Assembly: GCF_000350225.1 (NCBI RefSeq)
Contig: NW_005179027.1
Location: 3,902 to 28,859 of the forward strand
DNA from: Chondrus crispus
Lineage: Eukaryota > Rhodophyta > Florideophyceae > Gigartinales > Gigartinaceae
Length of the DNA: 24,958 nucleotides
Reading direction: 5' to 3'
Within the stretch, counting starts at the first letter, position 1; each line of letters starts with the position of its first letter. Of the stretch, positions 11,116 to 19,322 are shown in pieces. Position numbers and translations under genes: made by a program. Below the pieces are notes generated by a model that ran no database searches, had not been told where the DNA came from, and saw only the letters and a program-made list of their open reading frames with translations.

Positions 11116-11210
11116 AATCCAACACGCAACTATGCCATCGCAGGACCGAAGCACACACCTATCACATCGAGACCGCCCTTCATAAAGTTAAAAATTCTCA
11201 ACGCCACAAC

Positions 11211-13691
11211 TCATTCTTCCAATTCTACACTGACGCTGTTCTCCTCACCCTCTTCGCTTACCTCGGGTGTGGGCGTCTGTGGATGTGGACAAGATTCCAA
11301 ATCGTCTATGGCAGCTTCTGTATCATCTGCCAATTCGCGAAGCGAGGCATATTTCTGCCCCGTGAAGTCGTCATCCCATTCACAAGCAGAAATTGCCTTA
11401 TCTATGTTTTGCCTTGCTCGGCGAATATCTTCCAATCCTTTTCCTCTTTCCGACGCTGCTCGCTCTAAGTAAGCCCGCGCAATGGTTTCATGTATTGCAC
11501 AAAGCACCTGGCGCGGTGCAACATCACTGTTTTCATCATCTGGATGAACGTCGAAATGTCTCGTAATCCTAGTTCGAAGCGCTTCTGCTCGAGAGATGGT
11601 GGCATCTGGCGTGATTTCAGCGGTACAGTCAGTGGAATCCAATTTTCTCATACACGAAGCCACTTCCGCCTGAGAACAAAATGAGCGTTTTCGAGACTGT
11701 GCCTTGCGCCTATGACTGAGAAAGCGCAGCATTATCTGCAGCTGCATAGAACCTAGTCTCATCCAATTGAGCCCCGCGTCGAAACTGCCCATACGCAGCA
11801 TATCGTCTGCATCGTTGTAAGCTTTGTAGGCACGAATAAGACTGTCACATACTGGCTCTTTTGCTCTCTGCGAATGTGCGGCCGCAGTGAGCAGGCAGAT
11901 TTCGAAGGAAAGTTCTTGGTTGGTTTCTGTGTATGCATACATTGCTACACGTGCTTCGTGGAGGTGTTTGAGTGCCACTGGAATGTTCTTCTGAACAAGA
12001 GCAGGGTCCCGATTGAGGAGAAGGATGCCACTTGCCCATACATTAAGAGTTGCAGCCTTTTTGGCATTCAGGCGCTCTCGACCCTGCATGAGAAACAGTG
12101 CCTCTTGGCAATGTCTCAGAGCCTTTTCATGATGAGAAGTGATCCAGTGACGCCGAATTTTCTCCTGGTAGTAGTTGGCGAGCAGGTAATGCATTTCGAT
12201 CCGCTTATCAGGATGCAAGCCTGATAAGCATTCCGGTTTCTCCGCGCTCCCCCCAAACTCTCGATCCAATACAAGCAGAACTAGATCGTAAACATCAGGA
12301 GACAGCACCCGAGTGAAATCATCTGAGTCTGTAATAAGCTTGAGCGCATTCTCGATAATCTCCGTTGGCGAGCCTAGTTTGCACAAAAAGAAAGAGGAGT
12401 GAGGATAAACATATCAGCAGGGTTAGCGCTCTGGTTGATAGGAGCCTCTATGCCGAGCCTAGCAGCCCCTATGAAGAATAGACCGAGAAAAGGATATCAA
12501 CATACCGACAGCCAAGTCTTTTTCAATTGCTTCTTTTGTGCAGTCGTCAGTGATGTGACTTCCCATGGAGCTGTCGCTGCCATCGCTTCCAGGGCCTCCG
12601 CTATTACTCGCTGAGATATTCTCCGGATCGCCGATCTCTTCTCCGCTGCCGCCGTTATGACTGCTTGCCGGATGGTCGCTTTCCGAATGAGGCGGAAAAT
12701 AGCCCGTCCCAGATTGACTGGAACTAGTTGAACTGGAATCGGAGCTCGAACTTGAATGAACAGTGCGACTTCTACGTTTGCGGTTAGATTCGCGTGTGGA
12801 GATCCTGACCCCATCATCCATCGTGACGGAAACGGTGACCTGAGTTTTGTAATCATGCAAGCGGACGGCACGACGGCCCGTGCCGGTGTCAGGCGGCGGG
12901 CTTTCTTGTCTTGAATGATTAGTCCTTAAGGATCTATTTCGAGTGCTATTCGGGGCGCTGTGCGTAGGTGGCTGGTATGAGGCGCTGCGCGACGGGCTAG
13001 AATCGGCCACGGCGTCCGGAAGTTGGGCGACGAGGTTGGCGGCATGGACTTGGAGCTGGCGATTTGAAGGACTGGGCAACGGCGTGTGCGGGAGCTGTTG
13101 GGCGGGCATGTCAGCGGCATTGGGTAGCAAACCGGAGAGGGCATGTGTCGAAGGCGTCGGCGGGCGGTTTGCGGTTGAGCTGTAGACTGGAGTCTGTTGC
13201 GGGCTGTTGTAGTGGTACGAGTCTTGCGGGGGGGTAGGTACCCGATGATGGTCGTGGTCGTACGGGCAGCGCGAGGAGACGGGTTGCGGGAGCGGGGTAA
13301 ACGGGCTTGGATCGACGGGAGCTGTGACGGAGAAGGCGGGCGGAGTAGCCGGGGTGATGGCGGGGGGCTGAGGTTGGGGCTGCGGCTGGGGCTGCGGCTG
13401 GGGCTGAGGCTGAGTCTGGGGCTTTTGCAATACCCATGGAAGCCATCGGGAGCGGGAGCGACGAGGCGGAGACTTGCCCGATGGGTTTGGCGGTGGCGGT
13501 GGTGCAGGAGTTTGGGCAAGCGGGGGGGGCTGTGCGAAATTTTGATTTCCGGCGGGGTTGGGGTTGGAAGGGTATGTAGTGGGGATGAGTCGTTGGTCGC
13601 GGGGAGTGGTTTGGTGGATGGGTTGGTCGGCAGGCACGGGAGCCTGGTTTCTGCTGCGAAGGCGGAGTTGACGGGGAATGAAGATCGGCAT
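11211..13691 (-). CDS. Pro/Gln-rich protein with C-terminal TPR-like helical region (two exons), function unknown
   Basis: Exon 1 is 13691-12506 and exon 2 is 12373-11211, giving 782 residues. The start is the first ATG in the frame (MPIFIPRQ); the frame is open upstream only from a TTG and has no other ATG. The N-terminal half looks disordered: Pro-rich, with a (PQ)n tract at residues 91-109, a short aromatic patch SRWLPWVLQ at 81-89, and later an Arg-rich then Ser-rich stretch. From about residue 395 the protein is helical, with TPR-like spacing (YLLANYYQEK, EKALRHCQEALFL, NIPVALKHLHEARVAMYAY, ETIARAYLERA) and an acidic tail. TPR-like solenoids bind partner proteins. I do not recognise the family. 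It is convergent with the HUWE1-like gene. Confidence 0.8.
12374..12505 (-). other. intron of the TPR-like gene
   Basis: On the minus strand, GTATGT follows ..GCT GTC G and the acceptor is GCAAACTAG before GCTCGCC. Phase 1 on both sides gives DLAV-GSPTEIIENALKL. A GCTAAC branch-like site and a TCTTTCTTTTTG tract precede the acceptor. Both flanking frames meet stops if not spliced. The length is 132 nt. Confidence 0.85.
13365..13421. repeat. in-frame tandem repeat coding for (Pro-Gln)n
   Basis: Imperfect GGCTGNGGCTGG units on the plus strand encode the PQ dipeptide tract of the TPR-like protein. Such tracts change length easily by slippage. Confidence 0.75.
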
Positions 13692-13900
13692 GATTGAGGG
13701 CGCGGTCGGCGCGTGCGGAGGCGAGAGAAAGACTGAGCGCAAAGGCCGGGGCTCGAAGGTTGAACGGGTGTCTACGGAACGTTGGAAGAAAGCACTTCGG
13801 CGAGCGGATGACGAAGGGAAAGAGGCAGCGAGCAAGAGCTAGGTAAGAATAGGACGAGCGAAGGGGGCGGAGGCAACTATACGTTTGAAGGTACATTAAC
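13692..13900 (-). promoter_or_regulatory. pyrimidine-rich promoter/5' leader of the TPR-like gene
   Basis: The plus strand is purine-rich, so the coding (minus) strand is C/T-rich up to the ATG. This is the leader style of the other genes here. Confidence 0.4.
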
Positions 13901-13922
13901 ACTGGCGCAACATGAGCATGGA

Positions 13923-13967
13923 TACTGTAAGCCTGTTTACTGTACAGTGCATTACTGTACTGCACAA
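13923..13967. repeat. three-unit 15-nt periodic array with TACTGTA core
   Basis: TACTGTA begins at 13923, 13938 and 13953, an exact 15-nt period with diverged spacers. It lies about 230-275 nt upstream of the TPR-like start and just beyond the stop of the proposed 71-residue gene. Confidence 0.6.
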
Positions 13968-13989
13968 GTACAACCTTTATTGCCCGAGA

Positions 13990-14205
13990 CTAAAAACTGT
14001 TTAAAATTTGAGAAATTTCCTTCGACATGTTGTCGGAGCGCCGCTGGTAGCCTTCTGCCCTTGACCTCTGAAAGTCTTCCAAAGTCATGTCTTGACGTAT
14101 GTAGTACATACTGTAGGCCCAGGACCGTATTCCTGCACAGCACTGGGCGAAGAATTTTGAAACTCTATGCCATAATACCAGCGCACCTAAACTCTCCGTC
14201 GCCAT
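13990..14205 (-). CDS. small protein of 71 residues, function unknown
   Basis: The ATG at 14205 has a favourable context, AACAATGG (A at -3, G at +4). The frame ends in TAG at 13990, and an AATAAA polyadenylation-like hexamer follows at 13981-13976. The product begins MATESLGALVLWHRVSKFFAQ and continues with a tyrosine-rich patch (SMYYIRQDM) and a charged helical tail (LEDFQRSRAEGYQRRSDNM), ending NSF. The first 30 residues are amphipathic or hydrophobic, followed by a soluble helix, in the style of a small organelle or membrane-associated protein; this is inference. The frame is open further upstream but that part reads as leader. AATAAA is only 9 nt from the stop, so the 3' untranslated region would be short. 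I do not recognise the family. Confidence 0.45.
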   Translation of the reverse strand: MATESLGALVLWHRVSKFFAQCCAGIRSWAYSMYYIRQDMTLEDFQRSRAEGYQRRSDNMSKEISQILNSF

Positions 14206-14916
14206 TGTTACGCAGTGGCATAGCGCACTGCTGCTAAACCTGCCACGCACGCTTCCCATCGTCCATAACGAGACAACTTTTACCCAACCACTATTGCATG
14301 ACAATACAGTAGCGCCTCCGCGCCCACCGTGTTGCCACCCCTTCTAAAGCGTCTCTTGAAGCACCCTTTTCAAAAGTACCTTTACTGCCTCCTACACACC
14401 GCAATCGATATATGCCAACACCAAGTGTCTGGCCAGCTAGTCCAGACGACCCTCGTTTTACCATAAATGCGGTTAAAAGTTATTGCACCCATTACAAATA
14501 CATTAACTCAAATATTTAATGTAATATTCTTAAACGCCATATTTTTGAGGCCTCTTTGCATGAGCCTGCACGATAAACAAGCGATCCGTCAGTTCTTTTG
14601 AACTTCAGCCTCGCCTCTGAACACCTAGATGAGATTTTGTCTTGCCGTCTGCCGAATATATAAATGGTTGCAAAGGCACTCACACCTCAATTTTGACGTC
14701 TAAAAAGCATTTGATGGACTTATGTGCGACACATCGCGGATAAAAAAACTTGGAAAAAAGCGAGCGCTTCTTGTCCACTTTCTAGAACTCTAGCTACCCT
14801 CCGAAGGGTAGAGGCTTCGTTTCTCAACTCTGAAGCGCCCAAAAGAGACTGTCACAGCAAGTATTCTTACAGTACGTGCAGCTGTCTTAATTCTTACGAT
14901 ATAAAGTGCCCCCTTC

Positions 14917-14932
14917 GAGGTCAATTGACCTC
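14917..14932. repeat. perfect 16-bp palindrome GAGGTCAATTGACCTC
   Basis: It is self-complementary over all 16 bases and overlaps the start of gapped repeat copy B. It could be a dimeric protein-binding site. No known factor is assigned. Confidence 0.6.
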
Positions 14933-14956
14933 ATCTTAGGTCACTTGTCATCTAGA
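14925..14956. repeat. gapped dispersed repeat, copy B
   Basis: It has the same TTGACCTCAT / AGGT / GTCATCTAGA arrangement and spacing as the copy at 10995-11026, on the same strand. Here it sits between the proposed small gene and the ARM-repeat gene. Confidence 0.55.
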
Positions 14957-15098
14957 AACAAGGTGGAATCTCTACTTTCATGGTATCCACCCTCCTGTCC
15001 ATCCAGGCCCTGCTGTTGTTCAGTACATCAGACGCTACCGCATGACACATCTGCGCCACTCACATAGCACAGTTATGCCAATTGCTCGATGATGCGCT

Positions 15099-15902
15099 TC
15101 AACAATGGACACAGCTAAACGGCGGTATGGAATGGCACTGGATTCCAGAGCTATTACCGGTTAACATCTCTCTGCGCGCAGTATGTTTCATGCCAAGCAA
15201 GTTAGACATTATGCATCCGGAATGCATCATGACGCTGTCGACGTGAGTGGTCACACTACCCGGGAAAGCGTAATTCAAATATATCGAATACATCGCTCGG
15301 AGCTTGAGCCATTCGCCTTTCGTGCCCCAGCTACAGACGCGGGAGAACGCCTTGTTCTGTTTGGAAGTGAACCATACTCGTTTTGTAGTGCGCATTTCGG
15401 ATGAACTCAGAGAAGCGAATGAATTTGTCATAAAAAGATTGACGACCTCCAGTTGAAAAAGGCGGACATGGTTGGCTTCGCACATGTGTGAAAATTATAA
15501 TGGCAGCGGTGGCTTTTTGAGGCAGATGATGGTCTTTCTGTAGCATCAGCTCCCAGTTGCCGATACGCTGTGCAGTGACTAGTGGCCCTCCTTCCTTGTA
15601 CTCACTCACCGATTACACCTAAATATATAAAATCGGCAATAGCTTGTCATGATTATACAGAACCGTAACGTGCTGAAATTCCGTACCGGCTCAGACTGCA
15701 TTCGGGAGTTGATATTCGCAAGGGATCGCTTTCGAAGCATCTGCTGCTGCCCGGGGGCAGGAAGCATGAAGTCATCGTTTTCAATGCGGGAGAGTACCAA
15801 GGTGAATATACGAGGAGATTGAAAAAGCGGTCTAACCGGACTGCTTCGCGATTCGGTTGCCTCGTAAAAATCGTGTGCAGGTGACGGACTTGATAAGGTC
15901 AC
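15099..15902 (-). other. ambiguous open frames, possible small or decayed gene
   Basis: On the minus strand, 15902 down to about 15680 reads plausibly as protein (IFTLVLSRIENDDFMLPAPG, then QQQMLRKRSLANINSRM). It has no ATG, and a TGA lies just upstream. A second frame between about 15570 and 15331 (RIGNWELMLQKDHHLPQKAT through GRQSFYDKFIRFSEFIR, ending TAG) could be joined in phase by a GTACGG donor and a TGCACAG acceptor, but the intron lacks a clear pyrimidine tract. A third frame (15485-15099) and a plus-strand frame (15183-15404, ATG start) overlap. I cannot decide which, if any, is real. Confidence 0.25.
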
Positions 15903-16145
15903 ATCTCTTCAGCACCAGGTGAGTTTTTTTGTTTCAACCAGCCTTGTCAATCAGGCCGGTGAAGGCCTGCAAGTTCTGAGATCCATTCGAAGGTTGTTTT
16001 GCTGTTCATGTTTTTTTATCATTAATATGTGCGGGGCTGATGCGGAAGATATGTACAGGAGGCCTGTGCAGAAAGGGTGCCTCGGCTACAAGCTAACGGC
16101 TAGGTATCCTTGATGGAGTTCCTTTTTTGATACAAAGGCTCAACC
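15903..16145. other. 3' flank of the ARM-repeat gene
   Basis: Non-coding stretch beyond the TGA stop. The stop lies in a GGGTGAGG donor-like context, so a spliced extension of the ARM protein was considered but not supported. A CACCAG/GTGAGT word on the plus strand at 15914-15925 looks like a donor but has no convincing exon before it. Confidence 0.35.
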
Positions 16146-18479
16146 TCACCCGAGGCGAGCGCTTAATCTCAATCGCTGAGACAGTCGTTTCACTTTGGAT
16201 CCTGATTTTGAGGCGCCATTATCCCGCGGAGAGGCCTTCTTGTCTGGAGATTCTGACTTAATGGAACCGAACGGAGCCTTGGTAACAGAAACTCGCGGAA
16301 AAGAAAGGCGAGCGAATATCCTCCTGGACATAGGTCTTTCTACTCGCTCGCGTTGATGAGAGCTTTGTTTCTCTGTGTCCGTTGCTGCACTGCCAGGCGG
16401 TGCGTCTGCTGCCAAAGTATTAATCAATTCATCTCCAGCTGTATGCAACTCGGGATGCTGGGTAAGAGGAAGTTTTGCAAGAGAGTTTTCGATCCAATCT
16501 GCGGCATCCACCGCTTCCATTGCATCGGTTGACTGGGGGGCCAGTTTTGCCATATCAACCAAGAACAACACAGCTTGCTCCTGAACAATGCGTTGACCAG
16601 TAGAGGAAGCATCCTTAGTGATGCTGAGAGCGGTAACAGCTGCCTTGATGGCACCCTCTTCCACCGCTGACAGAGCACCGTTGCAACTCGAATCTACAAA
16701 GTTGCGGAGAGCACAAAGGCCTGCTTCAAGTACCATGACGTCCTTGCTTCCGCATTGGTTAACAGCCTGAACGACTGACTCTATGCCCCCGTGGTTGATC
16801 ACCCATGACCGATTCTTTTCATGCCGGAACACAGCGTTACTCAGCGCGGAGACCAACTCTCTTACGACATCTCCGTCCTTGAAAAACTCCTTGACACAGG
16901 CTATCAATACTTGAAGCCCCGATGTAACCAGACTACGGTTCGATTCTTGCAAGCAAAGGCAACGAATCAGGGCAGAGGCGCTTGAGACGACAGGTTTGGA
17001 CTTTGGGTGTCGTTTGATGGAAGCAATGGCAACGTGAACGCCTCCGAGTTGTCCAATCTTGGACTGCACCTCCCCTCTATTCAGAGAGAGCCGGGTGAGA
17101 AGTGAGAGACAAGTTTCCAAAAGAAGAGTATCGTCGGGGTCTCGGCGTATTGTGTGGATGAGTGATCTCATGATGGACTTCTTCTCGGCATGTCCTCCCT
17201 CGTTCAATTGAGCTGGTTCGTCAACCTCTCGGCCCTTGTTATTACAGGATGTACGTCGCTCAATTCCCAGGCTTGGTATCGTCTTGTCCGAGCCCGCGCT
17301 GCTCGACACCGACGCAACCAGGGGCGACCTGCCAGGGCACAATGCAGCTCCATGACTGAAATGAGGAGTTTCACTGAGCGTTAGCAACTCCTCTTCATCA
17401 ACGACAACATCGCCATCTTCGTTGAGAAGTTCTTGCACTTGATCCTCACCACTACGCTTGGCCCTCGACGCTGGGGACAAGGACAAGCCAACTTCCGAAT
17501 CTCCGGTCGCCATGAATAGAGTATCGACGTTAAGCAATCGCTGGGTATTCCTATCATCATGTCTACATAAACTCTCCAGCGCGAGCACGCATTGTAGACG
17601 CAATTCGCATGCGCGCGGGCTAGACGAGGCTCTGAAGCGCAGCAGGGCTGCGGCGACGGCCTCAACGGCACCCTCATTCCCTGCGATGTACTGATTGACC
17701 TGTGCGTCAGCTGTGAGATTCCTGACCATGAGAGCGCCCGCGCTCTGTATCCTGTCATTGTCGGGAAAAGTGTCCATGCCACGGACGACGGCCGCAACGG
17801 CAGATTGACGCGCAATCCTCCTCTTGCGATGCGTGCAGCCGAAAGCGACGTTTGCGATGAAGACGGCGGCGCGATACTGGACGCGGTGATCGGCGGCATG
17901 CTCGGCCATGAGTTCAAGCGCAAGGTCGACGGCGCCGTGGAACATGGCGTCGCGACGCATGCTATCCGTGACGGCGAACGTGCGCAGGACGGTGAGGCCG
18001 CGAGCGACGACGGTGGGATGGGTGCGGAGGCGGCGGATGCAGAGGACGACTGAATTGACGGCGTCGGTGCGGACGATGTCGTCCAGCAGGATGGGCCATT
18101 TCGCAGCGAAGAGGGTGAAGGTGGAGAGAACGTGCTCGGATTCGTCCGGTGAGGAGGCTTGGAGGACAATGGAGGCTTGGCGGGCGAGCTCGACGGCGCG
18201 GGTGGCGAGTTGGCAATGAAGGACACGGTCGTCTTCTGCGTCGTGGGCTAGGCGGGTGTCGCCGAGGAGGGCGTTGATGAAATCGGCGCGGGCGGGCGAG
18301 TTGAAGAGAGTGGTGGAGGGGGAGGCGAAGACGGAGGTGACGTAGTCGAGTGTGACGGGATCGACTTGGTCCGGGAAGGTGGATGGCGGGCCGTCGGAAG
18401 CGGGCTCGGGCTCGTGGCCGGGGGGATTGGGAAGGGCTAGGTCAGGGGGGTTGTGCGCAGATGATCCGTCGGTGCTCAT
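16146..18479 (-). CDS. armadillo (ARM)-repeat protein, function unknown
   Basis: Intronless frame of 777 residues with an ATG start. The first 40 residues are Pro-rich and disordered. Helical ARM-type repeats fill about 45-330, for example VVLCIRRLRTHPTVVARGLT and AGALMVRNLTADAQVN. An acidic Ser-rich spacer (about 335-430) follows, then a second repeat block (about 435-660) with repeated LGGV..AI, SALIRCLCLQESNRS and HGGIESVVQAV elements where Gly-Gly turns open each repeat. The C-terminal 90 residues are basic and Ser/Lys/Arg-rich, which could bind membranes or nucleic acid or act in nuclear import. ARM solenoids bind proteins. No subfamily can be named, and there is no N-terminal importin-beta-binding domain. 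The 5' half is more GC-rich than the 3' half. Confidence 0.85.
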   Translation of the reverse strand: MSTDGSSAHNPPDLALPNPPGHEPEPASDGPPSTFPDQVDPVTLDYVTSVFASPSTTLFNSPARADFINALLGDTRLAHDAEDDRVLHCQLATRAVELARQASIVLQASSPDESEHVLSTFTLFAAKWPILLDDIVRTDAVNSVVLCIRRLRTHPTVVARGLTVLRTFAVTDSMRRDAMFHGAVDLALELMAEHAADHRVQYRAAVFIANVAFGCTHRKRRIARQSAVAAVVRGMDTFPDNDRIQSAGALMVRNLTADAQVNQYIAGNEGAVEAVAAALLRFRASSSPRACELRLQCVLALESLCRHDDRNTQRLLNVDTLFMATGDSEVGLSLSPASRAKRSGEDQVQELLNEDGDVVVDEEELLTLSETPHFSHGAALCPGRSPLVASVSSSAGSDKTIPSLGIERRTSCNNKGREVDEPAQLNEGGHAEKKSIMRSLIHTIRRDPDDTLLLETCLSLLTRLSLNRGEVQSKIGQLGGVHVAIASIKRHPKSKPVVSSASALIRCLCLQESNRSLVTSGLQVLIACVKEFFKDGDVVRELVSALSNAVFRHEKNRSWVINHGGIESVVQAVNQCGSKDVMVLEAGLCALRNFVDSSCNGALSAVEEGAIKAAVTALSITKDASSTGQRIVQEQAVLFLVDMAKLAPQSTDAMEAVDAADWIENSLAKLPLTQHPELHTAGDELINTLAADAPPGSAATDTEKQSSHQRERVERPMSRRIFARLSFPRVSVTKAPFGSIKSESPDKKASPRDNGASKSGSKVKRLSQRLRLSARLG

Positions 18480-18700
18480 GATGAAAGGAGACGGGTTGGA
18501 CCCGGGGCCGGCGGTTTAGTCGAGGAAGATGGCATACAGGCGGGAACGTTTGAAGGAAGGGAGCCGGGGTCAAGAGGACTTGGGGAGCGTGGGATGGCGG
18601 GAAGAAAGACAGGTGAGGGTAGACAGGGTCCCGCGATGGTGGCACGCAAGTCGCGGGACAGAGGGTGAGGGTGGGGAGGCAGGAGGGGCTAGTAGGTGAA
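18480..18700 (-). promoter_or_regulatory. pyrimidine-rich promoter/5' leader of the ARM-repeat gene
   Basis: The coding strand is C/T-rich through this stretch, because the plus strand is a purine run. It directly precedes the ATG, as at the other genes of the window. Confidence 0.4.
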
Positions 18701-19322
18701 TTTTAGTTATTTTTTGTGGGGACGAACGTCAGGGTCCCGCTTGTCCAGGCGTTGTACAGATGTGTTTGTGTTGAAAAAATCGTCTGGCGCTTTCGACTGG
18801 CAGGGCCGCCTTCCTCTCCGCCGGCGGATTCATTTCCCGCCGCTTATCAAAGCCGTCGCAGCAGTGCGAAGTCCTTGTCATGTGGCTTTATCATTCATCG
18901 AGGCCTCGCTTTTGCCTCGGCTCACCAAGTTTTGCCGCACAACGAACTTTATTTCATGCCATTCATACGCATTGGCCCTTGCTGTCAAGCCCCCTTGCTG
19001 TCAAGCCCAATTAGTTATACTGTACATACCCTGCACTACAATCCAACCCTCGACGCTGGGACATGCCCATAGAAATTGTTTGAAAGATGCCATGCTGGGA
19101 CACGAGCACCTGTACACAACCAACCCCCCTCTCCCTACGTTCCGCTCACGACCCCCCATCACATCTTTCAAATAGGTTCTGCAACCTCGTGACGTGGACA
19201 AAACCGTTTCGTGCAACAATGTGTCCGCAACGCAAAGTTATTGCAAACGTGCCGGAAACCGTCTTGTTCCACGCTCTTGTGCATCATTGCTATTGATATT
19301 GGCGAGCCGCCCCGACCCAGTT
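18701..19322. other. intergenic region between the kinase 3' end and the ARM-repeat promoter
   Basis: No supported gene. Short plus-strand frames are Pro/Ser/Leu/His-rich and lack domains. It contains a 2 x 16-bp tandem duplication and a TACTGTA word at 19018-19024. Confidence 0.45.
18976..19007. repeat. perfect 2 x 16-bp tandem duplication
   Basis: CCCTTGCTGTCAAGCC occurs twice back to back without mismatch. This is probably a recent slippage event or an assembly duplication. Confidence 0.85.

Larger units (their letters stand above)
14206..15098. other. intergenic region with short palindromes, no supported gene
   Basis: AT-rich DNA without convincing coding frames. It holds a small hairpin (CTACCCT/AGGGTAG, 14794-14811), a perfect 16-bp palindrome, copy B of the gapped repeat, and TACAGTA words at 14305-14311 and 14868-14874. 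No tRNA-like fold was recognised. Confidence 0.5.

Noticed and set aside
13365..13421. CRISPR-like or satellite array
   Set aside because: Units are short, contiguous and in frame, coding the PQ tract; there are no spacers.
12926..13965. Long Pro/Ser/Arg-rich minus-strand frames overlapping exon 1 of the TPR-like gene
   Set aside because: They are out-of-frame shadows of the repetitive Pro-rich exon and share no domain.
15830..15925. Plus-strand exon ending in CACCAG/GTGAGT
   Set aside because: The donor looks strong but the open stretch before it is only about 90 nt, with no start or partner exon.
17381..18226. 281-codon minus-strand frame inside the ARM-repeat gene
   Set aside because: It is an out-of-frame shadow of the GC-rich 5' half of that gene; the ARM repeats are in the other frame.
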